Shown here: positions 16,971 through 25,711 of the stretch, in pieces
How positions within the stretch are numbered: position 1 is the stretch's first letter
Layout: each line of letters begins with the position of its first letter
Source: Chloroflexota bacterium
GTDB taxonomy: Bacteria; Chloroflexota; Ktedonobacteria; Ktedonobacterales; JADMIN01
Length of the DNA: 64,000 nt
Direction of reading: 5' to 3'
Assembly (NCBI GenBank): GCA_021323855.1
Contig: JAJPKE010000002.1
Coordinates: forward strand, 1-64,000
Position numbers and translations under genes: made by a program
Notes under the pieces: model-generated
What the model saw: the letters and a program-made list of their open reading frames with translations, nothing else
Told to the model about the DNA's origin: nothing
The model's database searches: none

Positions 16971-17669
16971 TTACCATTCAAGAGGCCGTTTGTCCAGGAA
17001 GAATCCACCGTTTGGCCCATCTGGCGGCAAGGTAGCGAGCCAGATAATTGTGATCGAAGCCTCTTCTGGCTTGCGGGGCGCACCCCGGCCACCCATGCGG
17101 GTTGCCACCCAGCCGGGGTCCATCGCATTTACTTTTATGTCCCCGCGTGCAGCGTTGGCAAGTTCAAGCGTCAAGGCGTTGAGCGCCGCCTTCGAAATGC
17201 CATACACTCCCGCACCAGGGCCACCTGGCTGGTTCATCTGCCCCAAACCGCTCGACACATTGACGATACGACCATATCCCCGTTGCAACATGCCAGGAAA
17301 GACTGCTTTGGCCATTCGCCATGCGCCGAGCAGGTTGACCTGAAGGGCGAGCGCGAACTCCTGCTCAGAGGCATCGGTGATTGGCGTGGTCGGGTAGACG
17401 CCCGCATTGTTGATGAGCACGTCAATCTCCACGCCGCTGCGCGCCAACCCGGCAAGGCAACGGGCAACGCTATCGGAGTCGCTTACGTCTAACTGAAGCG
17501 GCTTTACAGCAAAACCATGAGCCTGCAACTGCTGCGCCGCCTGTTCTCCTTCGCCACGTTGTCGGCTGGCCAGGAAGACTTCCAGCCCTGCATGTGCCAG
17601 TTGTCGGCAGGTCTCAAAGCCGATGCCCCGGTTGCCGCCGGTTACTAACGCGATGCGTTTGCCAGTCAT
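16971..17669 (-). CDS. SDR-family oxidoreductase
   Basis: A 232-residue short-chain dehydrogenase/reductase. It has the cofactor loop VTGGNRGIGFE, NNAGVYPTT, the catalytic Ser in VNVSSGLGQ and the YxxxK pair in VYGISKAAL. A plant-carbonyl-reductase-like subgroup is suggested by the GNRGIG loop and the overall pattern. The substrate is unknown. The start codon overlaps the padR stop (ATGA), so it is probably co-translated with the regulator as the last gene of a three-gene operon. An upstream in-frame start inside padR would only add non-conserved residues. Confidence 0.88.
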   Translation of the reverse strand: MTGKRIALVTGGNRGIGFETCRQLAHAGLEVFLASRQRGEGEQAAQQLQAHGFAVKPLQLDVSDSDSVARCLAGLARSGVEIDVLINNAGVYPTTPITDASEQEFALALQVNLLGAWRMAKAVFPGMLQRGYGRIVNVSSGLGQMNQPGGPGAGVYGISKAALNALTLELANAARGDIKVNAMDPGWVATRMGGRGAPRKPEEASITIIWLATLPPDGPNGGFFLDKRPLEW

Positions 17670-18244
17670 GACTCGTCTCCTTCCTTTGCATGCTGTCCCT
17701 CCAGCATCTCTACCATCCAATGACACCATTCGGCATAGCTGCGTTCGTAGTCAATTCCGCGCCGGAGCGTGGCGTAGGAGGCGAAACGTGGGCTATCCAG
17801 CCGCAGCAACTCCGCCCGCCCCCAGCGTTCCTCCATCTCGCGCACCGTTTGCTCATAGATCGCTTGTCGCTCGCGGTGCAGTTGCTCATGCGTGCGAAAG
17901 AGCGGTGCGGCGGCGGTGGGATCGCTCACCCAGACGGAGAACGCCTTTAGCGTGAACTCATCGCGGTCCGGCGCGCGCGCCATTGGCGCCGTCATCCATT
18001 CACGCAGCGCCGCCAGCCCGGTCTCCGTGATGGTGTAGACCTTCTTATCCGGGCGGTCCCATTGCTCCACCAGCTCATGCGTCACCAGCCCGGCCTCTTC
18101 CAAACGAGCCAGTTCCGGGTAGATCTGGCTGCGCCGCGCATGCCAGAAGAAGCCGACCGGATTTTCCATGCTCTGTATCAGGTCATAGCCGGAGCGTGAT
18201 TGCCGGGCCAATAGGCCAAGCAGCGCATAGCCAAGCGTAATCAT
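17666..18244 (-). CDS. PadR-family transcriptional regulator
   Basis: A 192-residue PadR protein. The N-terminal winged helix begins MITLGYALLGLLARQSRSGYDL and contains the typical SQIYPELARLEEAGLV and DKKVYTITETGLAALREWM blocks. The C-terminal Vir-like helical dimerisation domain ends near EWCHWMVEMLEG. PadR repressors usually control a neighbouring gene and their own operon and release DNA when a ligand binds. Both ends overlap neighbours by four bases (membrane protein upstream, SDR downstream). An 18-bp palindrome about 180 bases upstream of the operon is a candidate operator. Confidence 0.93.
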   Translation of the reverse strand: MITLGYALLGLLARQSRSGYDLIQSMENPVGFFWHARRSQIYPELARLEEAGLVTHELVEQWDRPDKKVYTITETGLAALREWMTAPMARAPDRDEFTLKAFSVWVSDPTAAAPLFRTHEQLHRERQAIYEQTVREMEERWGRAELLRLDSPRFASYATLRRGIDYERSYAEWCHWMVEMLEGQHAKEGDES

Positions 18245-19368
18245 ACTGCACTGCTCCTGCCCATTGCGACTGGCGCAGGTTGCGTGAGGCGGCGTTTGAG
18301 TCGCCAGTCGAAGATGAAGAGGACGATCATTGTGATGAGGTTGGCCAGCGTCAATCCCTGGCGGAGCGGCAAACGCACCGCGAACTCCACCAGCGGCCCC
18401 CAGATCAACAGATACCACCCTAGCAGACCCATTACCAGCGCCAGCCAGTGCCGCGCATTCCAGCCATCGCGCGCCGACCAGCTTGCGATGCGCCAGAGGC
18501 CGAAGCCGAAGAGGCCAGCGGCAATCGCCATCGTGAGCAGCGGCGGCAGTTTTGTGGCGGGGAGAATAAACATCAGCAGGAAGAACAGAGTTGTCAGGCC
18601 GAACATCGTAAGTCGCGCCTTCCACACGCCTGGCGCGCGTTTCCCTATCTGCGGTCGCGGCGCCGGAATGCGGACGAAGCTGCCCAACAGGAGCAATCCC
18701 ACCAGGAGCGCGCATGCAATGAGATAGCCGGCAAGCGGTGGCCCATGATAGCCTTCTTTGGCGTATTGGGCCGTAGCTGTCGCGACTGCGAGCAGGCCGC
18801 AGGGAATGATGAGCCAGAGCAAGAACAAGATGACGCCACGCCTGCGCAGCCCTGGCGTGTTGGCACGCCGGGGAAAGAGCAGGCTGAGCAAGATCAATGG
18901 CAGCGTGATGCTGATGACGGCGTGATAGATTGTCAGGTTCAGAGCCCAGACCCAGTTCGTTCCCAGCCAGACGCTATAGAAGCCGTTGGAATGCGAAGGA
19001 GAACTCTTGGCGATGAAGTTGTACCATGTCTGGACGACCAGCGCCTCCTGGAAGACGCCGAACGCTGCCCCCAACAGCAGCGCATTGCCCCAACCCAAGC
19101 GACGCCGCACGAGGATCTCGCGGATCAGGATGGCGCTGGACCCATAGAGCAGCGGAATGAAAATGAGGCCGAACGGCTGGATAAACATCAGCGGCGCGGT
19201 GGACCCCGACAGCACTTCGGCCATGAGCGGCGAGAGGAAATAGAGCGTCAGCAGCACCGGCCACATGCGCAGTCGCGGCTGAGGAGCCACCTGCACCGCT
19301 ACAGGGTATGCAGGCGGCGCGGCAATGGGAGCGGGATAAGTGATAGGGTCAGTGGGCCAGTTATCCAT
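18241..19368 (-). CDS. Polytopic membrane protein, first gene of the padR operon
   Basis: A 375-residue integral membrane protein with about ten hydrophobic segments, starting at ATG 19368 five bases after GGAGG. A soluble Pro/Ala-rich N-terminus of about 35 residues precedes the first segment (LRMWPVLLTLYFLSPLMAEVL). Between later segments there is FGVFQEALVVQTWYN, whose Glu could resemble a CPBP/CAAX-protease-like motif, but the second motif is not clear. I therefore do not assign a function. Its stop overlaps the padR start, so the regulator may sense something this protein handles. Confidence 0.75.
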   Translation of the reverse strand: MDNWPTDPITYPAPIAAPPAYPVAVQVAPQPRLRMWPVLLTLYFLSPLMAEVLSGSTAPLMFIQPFGLIFIPLLYGSSAILIREILVRRRLGWGNALLLGAAFGVFQEALVVQTWYNFIAKSSPSHSNGFYSVWLGTNWVWALNLTIYHAVISITLPLILLSLLFPRRANTPGLRRRGVILFLLWLIIPCGLLAVATATAQYAKEGYHGPPLAGYLIACALLVGLLLLGSFVRIPAPRPQIGKRAPGVWKARLTMFGLTTLFFLLMFILPATKLPPLLTMAIAAGLFGFGLWRIASWSARDGWNARHWLALVMGLLGWYLLIWGPLVEFAVRLPLRQGLTLANLITMIVLFIFDWRLKRRLTQPAPVAMGRSSAV

Positions 19369-19508
19369 CGAAGCCTCCATCTGGATGCGAGCTAGATTCC
19401 AGGAGGGCTGGGTCACAATAGGTTATCAGCGAACAAGGCCAGGCAACTGAACGCTGGGAGCATAGCGATACCAAATGGTAGCACAGGCCGGTAGGACTGG
19501 CAACGCTC

Positions 19509-19564
19509 TTGACGATCCAGCCAGCGCATGCTACCCTATCCACTACTATATCATTATTGATATA
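19509..19564 (+). promoter_or_regulatory. Promoter with palindromic operator before the WD40 gene
   Basis: TTGACG (19509-19514), 17 bp, TACCCT (19532-19537). The likely start point is followed by the palindrome TATATCATTATTGATATA (19547-19564; 7-bp arms), a layout typical of repressor sites. The divergent padR operon starts about 180 bases away, so PadR is a reasonable candidate ligand. Confidence 0.5.
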
Positions 19565-19578
19565 GGAGGAGAAACGTC

Positions 19579-19620
19579 ATGCGCCTATGCGGTCGGGCGC
19601 GCTGCATCAACGGCGTATGA
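19579..19620 (+). CDS. Possible 13-residue leader peptide
   Basis: MRLCGRARCINGV follows a perfect GGAGGAG ribosome site directly after the operator palindrome. Its stop overlaps a second mini-ORF (MNTHEP, 19617-19637). The real WD40 start is about 55 bases further on. Short length means this could be chance; the strong ribosome site is the only support. Confidence 0.3.
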   Translation: MRLCGRARCINGV

Positions 19621-19693
19621 ACACCCATGAGCCGTGACGTTACGAAGAGCGCCGATGATAACCGGATGATTGGATGAGGAGGCTTCTTGCCCC

Positions 19694-20824
19694 ATGACCG
19701 ATACGCAGCACAAATCGCTCGATCATACCCACCATGTCTACAATCACCCTCGCACCGCCTACCGCTTCTCGCGCCGGAGCTTCCTCGTTGCGGGGGCTGC
19801 GCTCTGCGTCGCAGGCTGCGGTCTGGCTCCGGCAACCCAGAATCCCTCGTTACCGACGAGTACGCCGTACCGTCCGCCGCAGCCGATGACGCCAGCCAAT
19901 GTTGCGCAGTTGACGCAGCTTGCCACGCTGGAAAATGGGTCGCTGACCATCAGAAGTGTCGCCTGGGGACCAGATGGGCGGACGCTGGCGATTGGCGTCG
20001 AGAGCGATGTGCATCTCTGGGATGTGCCGGCGCATCGCTGGACGGGAACGCTCCCCGGCACTGATAGCCAGATCTACGACATCGCCTGGTCGCATGACGG
20101 TGCGAAACTCATCACCACCGGCGAGCAGGGGAAGATACGACTGTGGGATGTGCAAGTACGGCGGCAGGTTGCTAAAATTGCGGGACACTCACCGACCATC
20201 TTTGCCGTGTCCTGGTCGCCGGATCAGCGCGCGTTTGCGACGGGCAGCAGCGACGGCACGCTCGAAATCTGGGATGGAGCGAGCGGCGCGAATCTGGCGC
20301 GTTGGTATGGACCCTCCACACATGCGACCGCGCTTCAAGGACGGTATCCGCTAGCGTCGTATGGCGTCTCGTGGTCGCCGGATGGCCGCTTCATCGCCTC
20401 TACCCGTTACGATGGCTACCTTTTCGTCTGGGATGCGGAAACTGGCGAGCGTGTGAATACGCTGACGCCGCACTACGGCCCCAACCGCACCAGTTGGTCG
20501 CCGAACGGCAAAACGCTGGCCTCGACGAGCGACGATGGCTCCGTGCAACTCTGGTCCGCCAGTACATTCACCAACACCAGCACGCTGCTGGCGCATCCCG
20601 AGGCTGGCTGGGCATATGCGATTGCCTGGTCGCCGAATGGCAGCATGTTGGCGATCACGCGGCAGACTGGACTGATGCAGGTCTGGGATGTCACTGCCGG
20701 GCGGGAGCGGTTTTCCGGCGCGGCGGGCGGTCTTGGTGTGTGGGGGACGGCGTGGTCGCCCGACAACTTGCACCTGGCGACGGGCTGTGACGATGGCTCG
20801 GCGCTCGTCTGGGGCGTGCGCTAG
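19694..20824 (+). CDS. Exported WD40-repeat protein (Tat signal plus lipobox)
   Basis: A 376-residue beta-propeller protein. The N-terminus has a Tat-type motif (FSRRSFLVAGAAL) running into a lipobox-like CVAGC, so it is probably a folded lipoprotein on the outer face of the membrane. At least seven WD40 blades follow, recognisable by repeated VAWGPDGRTLA, IAWSHDGAKLI, VSWSPDQRAFA, VSWSPDGRFIA and AWSPNGSMLAI with LWDV/VWDV strand ends. WD40 propellers act as binding platforms; the partner is unknown. ATG 19694 was chosen because AGGAGG lies 11 bases upstream and an earlier ATG precedes that site. Confidence 0.88.
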   Translation: MTDTQHKSLDHTHHVYNHPRTAYRFSRRSFLVAGAALCVAGCGLAPATQNPSLPTSTPYRPPQPMTPANVAQLTQLATLENGSLTIRSVAWGPDGRTLAIGVESDVHLWDVPAHRWTGTLPGTDSQIYDIAWSHDGAKLITTGEQGKIRLWDVQVRRQVAKIAGHSPTIFAVSWSPDQRAFATGSSDGTLEIWDGASGANLARWYGPSTHATALQGRYPLASYGVSWSPDGRFIASTRYDGYLFVWDAETGERVNTLTPHYGPNRTSWSPNGKTLASTSDDGSVQLWSASTFTNTSTLLAHPEAGWAYAIAWSPNGSMLAITRQTGLMQVWDVTAGRERFSGAAGGLGVWGTAWSPDNLHLATGCDDGSALVWGVR

Positions 20825-20829
20825 GGAGT

Positions 20830-20866
20830 CCTCACCCCTGGCCCCTCTCCTTGCGAGGAGAGGAGA
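20830..20866. repeat. GC-rich hairpin repeat, copy 2
   Basis: CCTCACCCCTGGCCCC followed by CCTCTCCT-TGCG-AGGAGAGG (20844-20863) is nearly the same as the copy at 45052-45100. Here it lies between two convergent genes and encodes the last residues of the WYL regulator (SSPRKERGQG). Confidence 0.85.
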
Positions 20867-21929
20867 GATTGTACGAATGTAGCATCTGCGTCAGTTCGGC
20901 GCGCAACAGGTCACGCCAGGGTTCGGGGGAGAGCAGTTCGGCTCCCGGTCCCAGCCAGCGCAACAGTGGCAGCACCAGCGCCGGGTCGGATTCACCGAAT
21001 GTCATGATGATGGCGCCGTCTGCCGCTGGCTCGTACTGCGCATAGCGGTAATACCAGTCCTGTTGCAGCCGGTGCGCCTGTTCGCGGGTAATCCGCAGGT
21101 GCACCGGCCTGTTTCGGCGCCAGTCCTCCATCGCTTCCCGCAGCCACGCATGCCCAAGCAGTTCGCGCACATCAAAAGCGTCACCCTGCTGCGATTGCGC
21201 GCCATTTTGCGGTCTGTGGAGCGCCAGATCAACCACGCGGTCCGCGCGCCAGATGCGCTGCTGCTGATGTTGTTGCCCTTGCTCCTCGCGTACCAGTCCG
21301 ACCAGATACCAACGATCACGGTCCCAGAACAGCCCCAGCGGCTGCGCCAGGTCTTCACGTTCTGTTTCACGGTAAGGTGAACTATAGCGCAATTTAAGCG
21401 TGTTGCCGTCAAGCAATGCCTGGAGGAAGATGCTGACGATGCGGCTTTCGGATAGCGAGCCTCCGTTGGATTCAGTGGAAGACCACACCTCTGGTGTGTC
21501 TGTTCGCTCTGCTTCGGCATGAAATATATCTGCAGAGGCGCGCTCGATGCCTAGCGTGCGTTCAAGATGCGCCAGCGTCAGGCGCAGCGGTTCAGGAACG
21601 GCGGCCAGCAACTTCTGCGTAGCCGTAATCGCTTCGTCCGCAAACGGCGCGGCGCGCAGGTTTCTCAGCAACGCCAGCCCCAACACGAGTGTAATCGCTT
21701 CGCCACGCGAAAACATCAGCGGCGGCAGAAAGTAACCTTCCAGCAGCCGGATGCCACCGTTGCGGCCACGTTCCGCATAGACTGGCACACCCAGCAGGCT
21801 CAATGTCTGCAAATCACGATAAATCGTGCGCGTGGAGACCTCAAATTGCGCGGCAAGCTGGCGCGCTGAGATGGAGCGTTGCGCCTGCAACAGCAGCAAA
21901 ATGCCCAAGACACGATCAATATTTTTCAC
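20832..21929 (-). CDS. WYL-domain helix-turn-helix transcriptional regulator (YafY type)
   Basis: A 365-residue DeoR-like/WYL protein. The N-terminal HTH is KNIDRVLGILLLLQAQRSIS through FEVSTRTIYRDLQTLSLLGV. A central region with YFLPPLMFSRGEAITLVLGL follows, and then a WYL domain (LKLRYSSPYRETER, DRDRWYLVGLVR) and a WCX-type C-terminus. WYL domains sense nucleic acids or small ligands in stress and DNA-damage regulators. GTG 21929 is preceded by GGAG at eight bases. The C-terminal ten residues come from an intergenic repeat and are probably not functional. Confidence 0.9.
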   Translation of the reverse strand: MKNIDRVLGILLLLQAQRSISARQLAAQFEVSTRTIYRDLQTLSLLGVPVYAERGRNGGIRLLEGYFLPPLMFSRGEAITLVLGLALLRNLRAAPFADEAITATQKLLAAVPEPLRLTLAHLERTLGIERASADIFHAEAERTDTPEVWSSTESNGGSLSESRIVSIFLQALLDGNTLKLRYSSPYRETEREDLAQPLGLFWDRDRWYLVGLVREEQGQQHQQQRIWRADRVVDLALHRPQNGAQSQQGDAFDVRELLGHAWLREAMEDWRRNRPVHLRITREQAHRLQQDWYYRYAQYEPAADGAIIMTFGESDPALVLPLLRWLGPGAELLSPEPWRDLLRAELTQMLHSYNLSSPRKERGQG

Positions 21930-22132
21930 GGCGCGCGCTCCTCTCCAACAATCGCTCACACCTTCTCCAAAAATATGACATACAGATGGCACATTATGCC
22001 AGATATAGTGGAAATATCAGGAATATACCCATTGAAATATGACAACTGAGACAGCCAATAAACGAGGCTGCATAGGAGCTATTCCTGAGTGGAAATAGGC
22101 GGAATGCTCACGAGGAAAGTGTGGTTTATACG

Positions 22133-23461
22133 ATGTCTGTAGTCTCGCCTCCCACTCCCAGCGCAACTGTTCGCTCGCGTTCGCGCCAGGGGCTATGGAG
22201 CTATAGGGGTTTCACGCTGTTCTGGTCCGGTGAAACGGTCTCGATGTTCGGCACGCAGGTGACGACGCTGGCGTTGCCGCTGACCGCCGTGCTGACGCTA
22301 CACGCTACGGCGGCGCAACTGGGCTGGATCCGCTTTCTTGGCGTTATGCCGTTTATTGTATGCACGCTGGTTTTCGGCGCGTGGGTGGATCGCCGCCGCC
22401 GCAAGCCGGTATTGGTGCTGGCGAATGCCGCCCGCGCTGCGCTGGTCGGTCTGGTACCACTGTTCGCGCTGATGCACCTGTTAAACTTGGTCAATCTCGG
22501 CATCATTGCCTTCGCCGCTGGCGTCTTTAGTGTGCTGTTCGAGGTGACCTGGCTGGCCTATGTGCCGACGCTGGTTGCGCCGGGTGACCTGGTGGCAGCC
22601 AACGGCAGGATGTCCACCAGTTCTGCGGCCTCTGAGGTGGCGGGGCCGGGGCTGGCGGGTCTGCTCGTGCAGTGGTTCTCCGCGCCGCTGGCGATGCTTG
22701 CCGATGCGCTCTCCTATGTCGTCGCCGTCGCCACGTTGCTATTAATTCGCACGCCGGAGCCAGCGCCAAAGGTGGCGGAATCACCGCACCTGTTACGCGA
22801 GATTGGTGTGGGGCTGCGTATCGTCTGGGATGATACCCGCCTGCGCGCCATTGCCATTATGAGCGGGCTATGGAACTGTCTCGATATGATTGCCGAGACG
22901 ACCTTTCTGCTGTATGCCATCCGCGAGCGCGGTCTTGCTCCGGGTACGCTGGGCGCTGTTTTCGCTATTGGCGCAGTTGGCGGCTTGATCGGCGCGGCGG
23001 CTTCCACAGCGATGGTGCAGCGCGGGCGCTTCGGTCCCATTCTGGGTATCGCCTTCTGCTTCGGTTGTCTGCCCTGGGTGGTGATGCCGCTGGTGATCGG
23101 GTCGCAATGGCTGGAAGCTGGCGCGTATGCCATCGCCTTCTTCCTGGTGCATATCGGGCTGGGCCTCTGGGCGGTGCTGACGACCACCCTGCGGCAGACG
23201 ATTACCCCGTTGCACCTGCTGGGGCGCACTGGCGCGAGCGTCCGCCTGATTTCCTACGGATTGGGCGCGCTGGGCGTCTTGCTCGCTGGATTCTTCGGCA
23301 GTGTGATCGGCCTGCGGGCGACGCTCTGGCTGGCGGCGGTTGGCTTCCTCGTGATTCTGGTGGTGTTGCTGCTTGCGACGCCGCTACCACGGGTGCGCTC
23401 ACTATCTGGCGCAATGTCGCCCGAAGAACTGGACGCCGCTGCACAGCATGTCGGAGAATAA
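22133..23461 (+). CDS. MFS transporter (MFS_3 / enterobactin-exporter-like)
   Basis: A 442-residue major facilitator with about 12 membrane segments and the pattern of the MFS_3 group: YRGFTLFWSGETVSMFGTQVT, the loop FGAWVDRRRRKPVL between helices 2 and 3, and ANGRMSTSSAASEVAGPGLAG (conserved motif of this group). Such proteins export drugs or siderophores; the substrate is unknown. ATG 22133 lies about 13 bases after AGGAAAG; an in-frame GTG at 22121 is nearer to it. It is divergent from the WYL regulator, with a 200-base spacer that could hold shared control. Confidence 0.85.
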   Translation: MSVVSPPTPSATVRSRSRQGLWSYRGFTLFWSGETVSMFGTQVTTLALPLTAVLTLHATAAQLGWIRFLGVMPFIVCTLVFGAWVDRRRRKPVLVLANAARAALVGLVPLFALMHLLNLVNLGIIAFAAGVFSVLFEVTWLAYVPTLVAPGDLVAANGRMSTSSAASEVAGPGLAGLLVQWFSAPLAMLADALSYVVAVATLLLIRTPEPAPKVAESPHLLREIGVGLRIVWDDTRLRAIAIMSGLWNCLDMIAETTFLLYAIRERGLAPGTLGAVFAIGAVGGLIGAAASTAMVQRGRFGPILGIAFCFGCLPWVVMPLVIGSQWLEAGAYAIAFFLVHIGLGLWAVLTTTLRQTITPLHLLGRTGASVRLISYGLGALGVLLAGFFGSVIGLRATLWLAAVGFLVILVVLLLATPLPRVRSLSGAMSPEELDAAAQHVGE

Positions 23462-23501
23462 GCCGCGTGGAGGAGGTAAGGTTTGGCGCAGCGGTGGGCA
23501 A

Positions 23502-24125
23502 TCAGCACGCCGTCGCGCTGGGATGCACTGCCAACTGATAGCTTGCGCGCAGCACGGAGACGAGCGAGCGCGGCGTCAACACTTCGACATTGCATGCGAT
23601 AGGGCGCGCCCGCTGTGAGGTGTAGCCTGCCGCCGACCAAGCCAGCAGACGACTCTGCCAGAGGAGCCACGCCGTGCCGTCCATGTTGATGAATGTACCA
23701 TCCGGGAGCGAACGGATATCTTCCTGATAGGTGCGTTTGCGTTGCCGCGCGCCGCGACCTTCCAGCCGGTCGTCATGCAGCACGGCATCCATCTCATCTG
23801 CGCTGGCAGATGCGCCGGACCACGCCGACCAAGCTGCTTTGAATCGCTGATAGTCGGTGTAGCGGCACTCGGCGCAAGGACGATGGCCGGCGGCAAAAGC
23901 GGTTGCTTCATCCAAAAAGAACAACTCGGTATACGAGTGGGGCCGCATCACCTGGCGTTGGCGCCCGCGAAACTCCGTGCGGCAGGCGATCCAGCGTTTC
24001 ACCTGCCAGGAGCGCACGAGGCGGCGGGAATCGTCGTGCAAAATGCCGCGATTGCCCATCAACAGGCCACGCTCGGCAACCGCGACAATCTCGCCAAACG
24101 GCGTCACCCGGTTTTGCAGGGGCAT
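23502..24125 (-). CDS. Conserved protein of unknown function with an HRPCAEC motif
   Basis: A 207-residue soluble protein. The opening (MPLQNRVTPFGEIVA, then RGLLMGNRGILHD) and VKRWIACRTEFRGRQRQVM, YTELFFLDEATAFAAGHRPCAECR look like a conserved family I have seen only as hypothetical. HRPCAEC recalls Cys motifs of Ada-type zinc domains, and only these two closely spaced Cys (plus ACRTEF) could bind metal. LPDGTFINMDGTAWLLW suggests a beta-rich C-terminal half. It is transcribed toward the convergent MFS gene and 50 bases downstream of an SDR gene, perhaps in the same transcript. Function not assigned. Confidence 0.75.
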   Translation of the reverse strand: MPLQNRVTPFGEIVAVAERGLLMGNRGILHDDSRRLVRSWQVKRWIACRTEFRGRQRQVMRPHSYTELFFLDEATAFAAGHRPCAECRYTDYQRFKAAWSAWSGASASADEMDAVLHDDRLEGRGARQRKRTYQEDIRSLPDGTFINMDGTAWLLWQSRLLAWSAAGYTSQRARPIACNVEVLTPRSLVSVLRASYQLAVHPSATAC

Positions 24126-24174
24126 GTAGGCAACTTTCTCTCATTCGCTCATCAATAGTCATGATGATGGCACA

Positions 24175-24969
24175 TCAGCGCCCGAAGAGCCAGCCACCGT
24201 TGACGTGCAGCACTTCGCCGGTGACAAACGACGCTCCCTCCGATGCAAGGTAGCGAACGGCGGCGGCGATGTCGTCAGGATATCCGGGCCGGCGCATCGG
24301 CGTCTGTGCCACAGTGCGCTCGCGTCGTTCATCGGTCATGCGGTCGCCGAAGAATTCAGTATCAAGGACCATACCTGGCGCCACGGCGTTGACCGTGATG
24401 CCTTCTGGTCCAAGTTCGCCCGCCAGCGAATAGGTCAGGCCCAGTACACCAGCTTTGGCCGCCGAATACATATCGCCACCACCGCGTAGCGCCGCTATCG
24501 AACTGATGTTGATGATGCGCCCCCCTGGCCGGCGCAGGTGCGGCAACAGCGCGCGTGTCATGAGATACGTTCCTACCAGGTTTCCCGCCAGCAGATTGCG
24601 CGCATACGCCGCCAGATCGCGGAGCGGCGCATCGTCTGCGATACTGGCGACGCCGCCGGCATTGTTGACGAGCACATCAACGGTTGGCCCGATTTCGCCA
24701 TTGAGCCAATCTCGAAACGCCTCGACCTGATCGGGTTCGCCAACATCGCAGCGCCGCCAGTGGATGCGCGTCTTTGCCGCCGTCTCCTGAAGCTGAGCTG
24801 CCGTGCGTGCCAGCACCTCCTCGCGCCGGCCCAGAATGACGACATGCGCGCTATTTTCTTCTGCCGCAAACATGGCGGCGATGGCGCGCCCCATGCCAGT
24901 GCCACCGCCAGTGACGACGATGATCCGTTGATCGCGTTGAGTGTTCTGGTTGTGTTCCTGTTCGCTCAT
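24175..24969 (-). CDS. SDR-family oxidoreductase (FabG-like)
   Basis: A 264-residue classical short-chain dehydrogenase/reductase: cofactor loop VVTGGGTGMGRAIA, NNAGG, catalytic Ser in INISSIAALRG, YSAAKAG for Tyr/Lys, and the C-terminal FVTGEVLHVNGGW typical of FabG-type members. The substrate cannot be told. Start MSEQEHNQNTQ sits after a weak purine-rich site. The downstream unknown protein at 23502-24125 follows after 50 bases and may be co-transcribed. Confidence 0.88.
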   Translation of the reverse strand: MSEQEHNQNTQRDQRIIVVTGGGTGMGRAIAAMFAAEENSAHVVILGRREEVLARTAAQLQETAAKTRIHWRRCDVGEPDQVEAFRDWLNGEIGPTVDVLVNNAGGVASIADDAPLRDLAAYARNLLAGNLVGTYLMTRALLPHLRRPGGRIINISSIAALRGGGDMYSAAKAGVLGLTYSLAGELGPEGITVNAVAPGMVLDTEFFGDRMTDERRERTVAQTPMRRPGYPDDIAAAVRYLASEGASFVTGEVLHVNGGWLFGR

Positions 24970-25105
24970 GATGATTTTCCCTTCTCACGTATCAACACAG
25001 CCCGCCGACAAATGGTGACAGCAAAGGCAGTATATGCCCCGCGTTTCTTGTTATGTAAATGGGGTGATGCCTCAGTTGGGAGACGACAACGAGACCAGCA
25101 GGAAA

Positions 25106-25582
25106 TTAGAGCGATTGCAGTGTCTTCAACGCTTCTTTGACGTGCTGCTCAAACTGCATCTGCGACGAGAAGATATGGCGCACGACACCCTGCCGGTCAA
25201 TCACGTATGTCACTCGTCCGGGGAGGAGGCCAAGCGTCGTCGGAACCTTATAGAGCTTGCGTATAGCTCCGCCGGAATCGCTAAGCAAAATGAATGGCAG
25301 ATGATTTTTCGCGGCGAACTGCTCATGCGACTCCGTGGAATCCGAACTGACGCCGATGACTTCCGCGCCGGCATCCTTGAAGACCTCGTAGCTATCGCGA
25401 AAGGCACAGGCTTCGGCTGTGCAGCCGCCGGTGTTGTCTTTGGGATAGAAGTAGAGCACAACAGCCTTCTTCCCGATGTAATCACCCAGGCGCACCGGCT
25501 CGCCCGCCTGGTTGGGCAGGGTGAAATCGGGGGCGGTGTCACCAACCTGGACGCCATTGCTGCTGCTAGCTCGGTTGCTCAT
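25106..25582 (-). CDS. bcp: Thioredoxin-dependent peroxiredoxin (PrxQ/Bcp)
   Basis: A 158-residue atypical 2-Cys peroxiredoxin that reduces hydrogen and organic peroxides with thioredoxin. The core is APDFTLPNQAGEPVRLGDY and VVLYFYPKDNTGGCTAEACA with the peroxidatic Cys 54 and resolving Cys 59 five residues apart, as in the PrxQ group. The usual TPGCT reads TGGCT here. The start at ATG 25582 (MSNRASSSNG) has AAGGAA eight bases upstream; the longer frame has no conserved sequence. Monocistronic as far as can be seen. Confidence 0.93.
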   Translation of the reverse strand: MSNRASSSNGVQVGDTAPDFTLPNQAGEPVRLGDYIGKKAVVLYFYPKDNTGGCTAEACAFRDSYEVFKDAGAEVIGVSSDSTESHEQFAAKNHLPFILLSDSGGAIRKLYKVPTTLGLLPGRVTYVIDRQGVVRHIFSSQMQFEQHVKEALKTLQSL

Positions 25583-25711
25583 AACCAGGTTCCTTGTTCC
25601 TTTGCCATGCAATTTCTGTTGCGAGAGAAGAATCCACGCAACTGTAGTCACTCTCTGTTCTAGTTTACAGTGTAGAGCAGAGAGCAACTTCAGGACAATA
25701 GTAACGGATTC

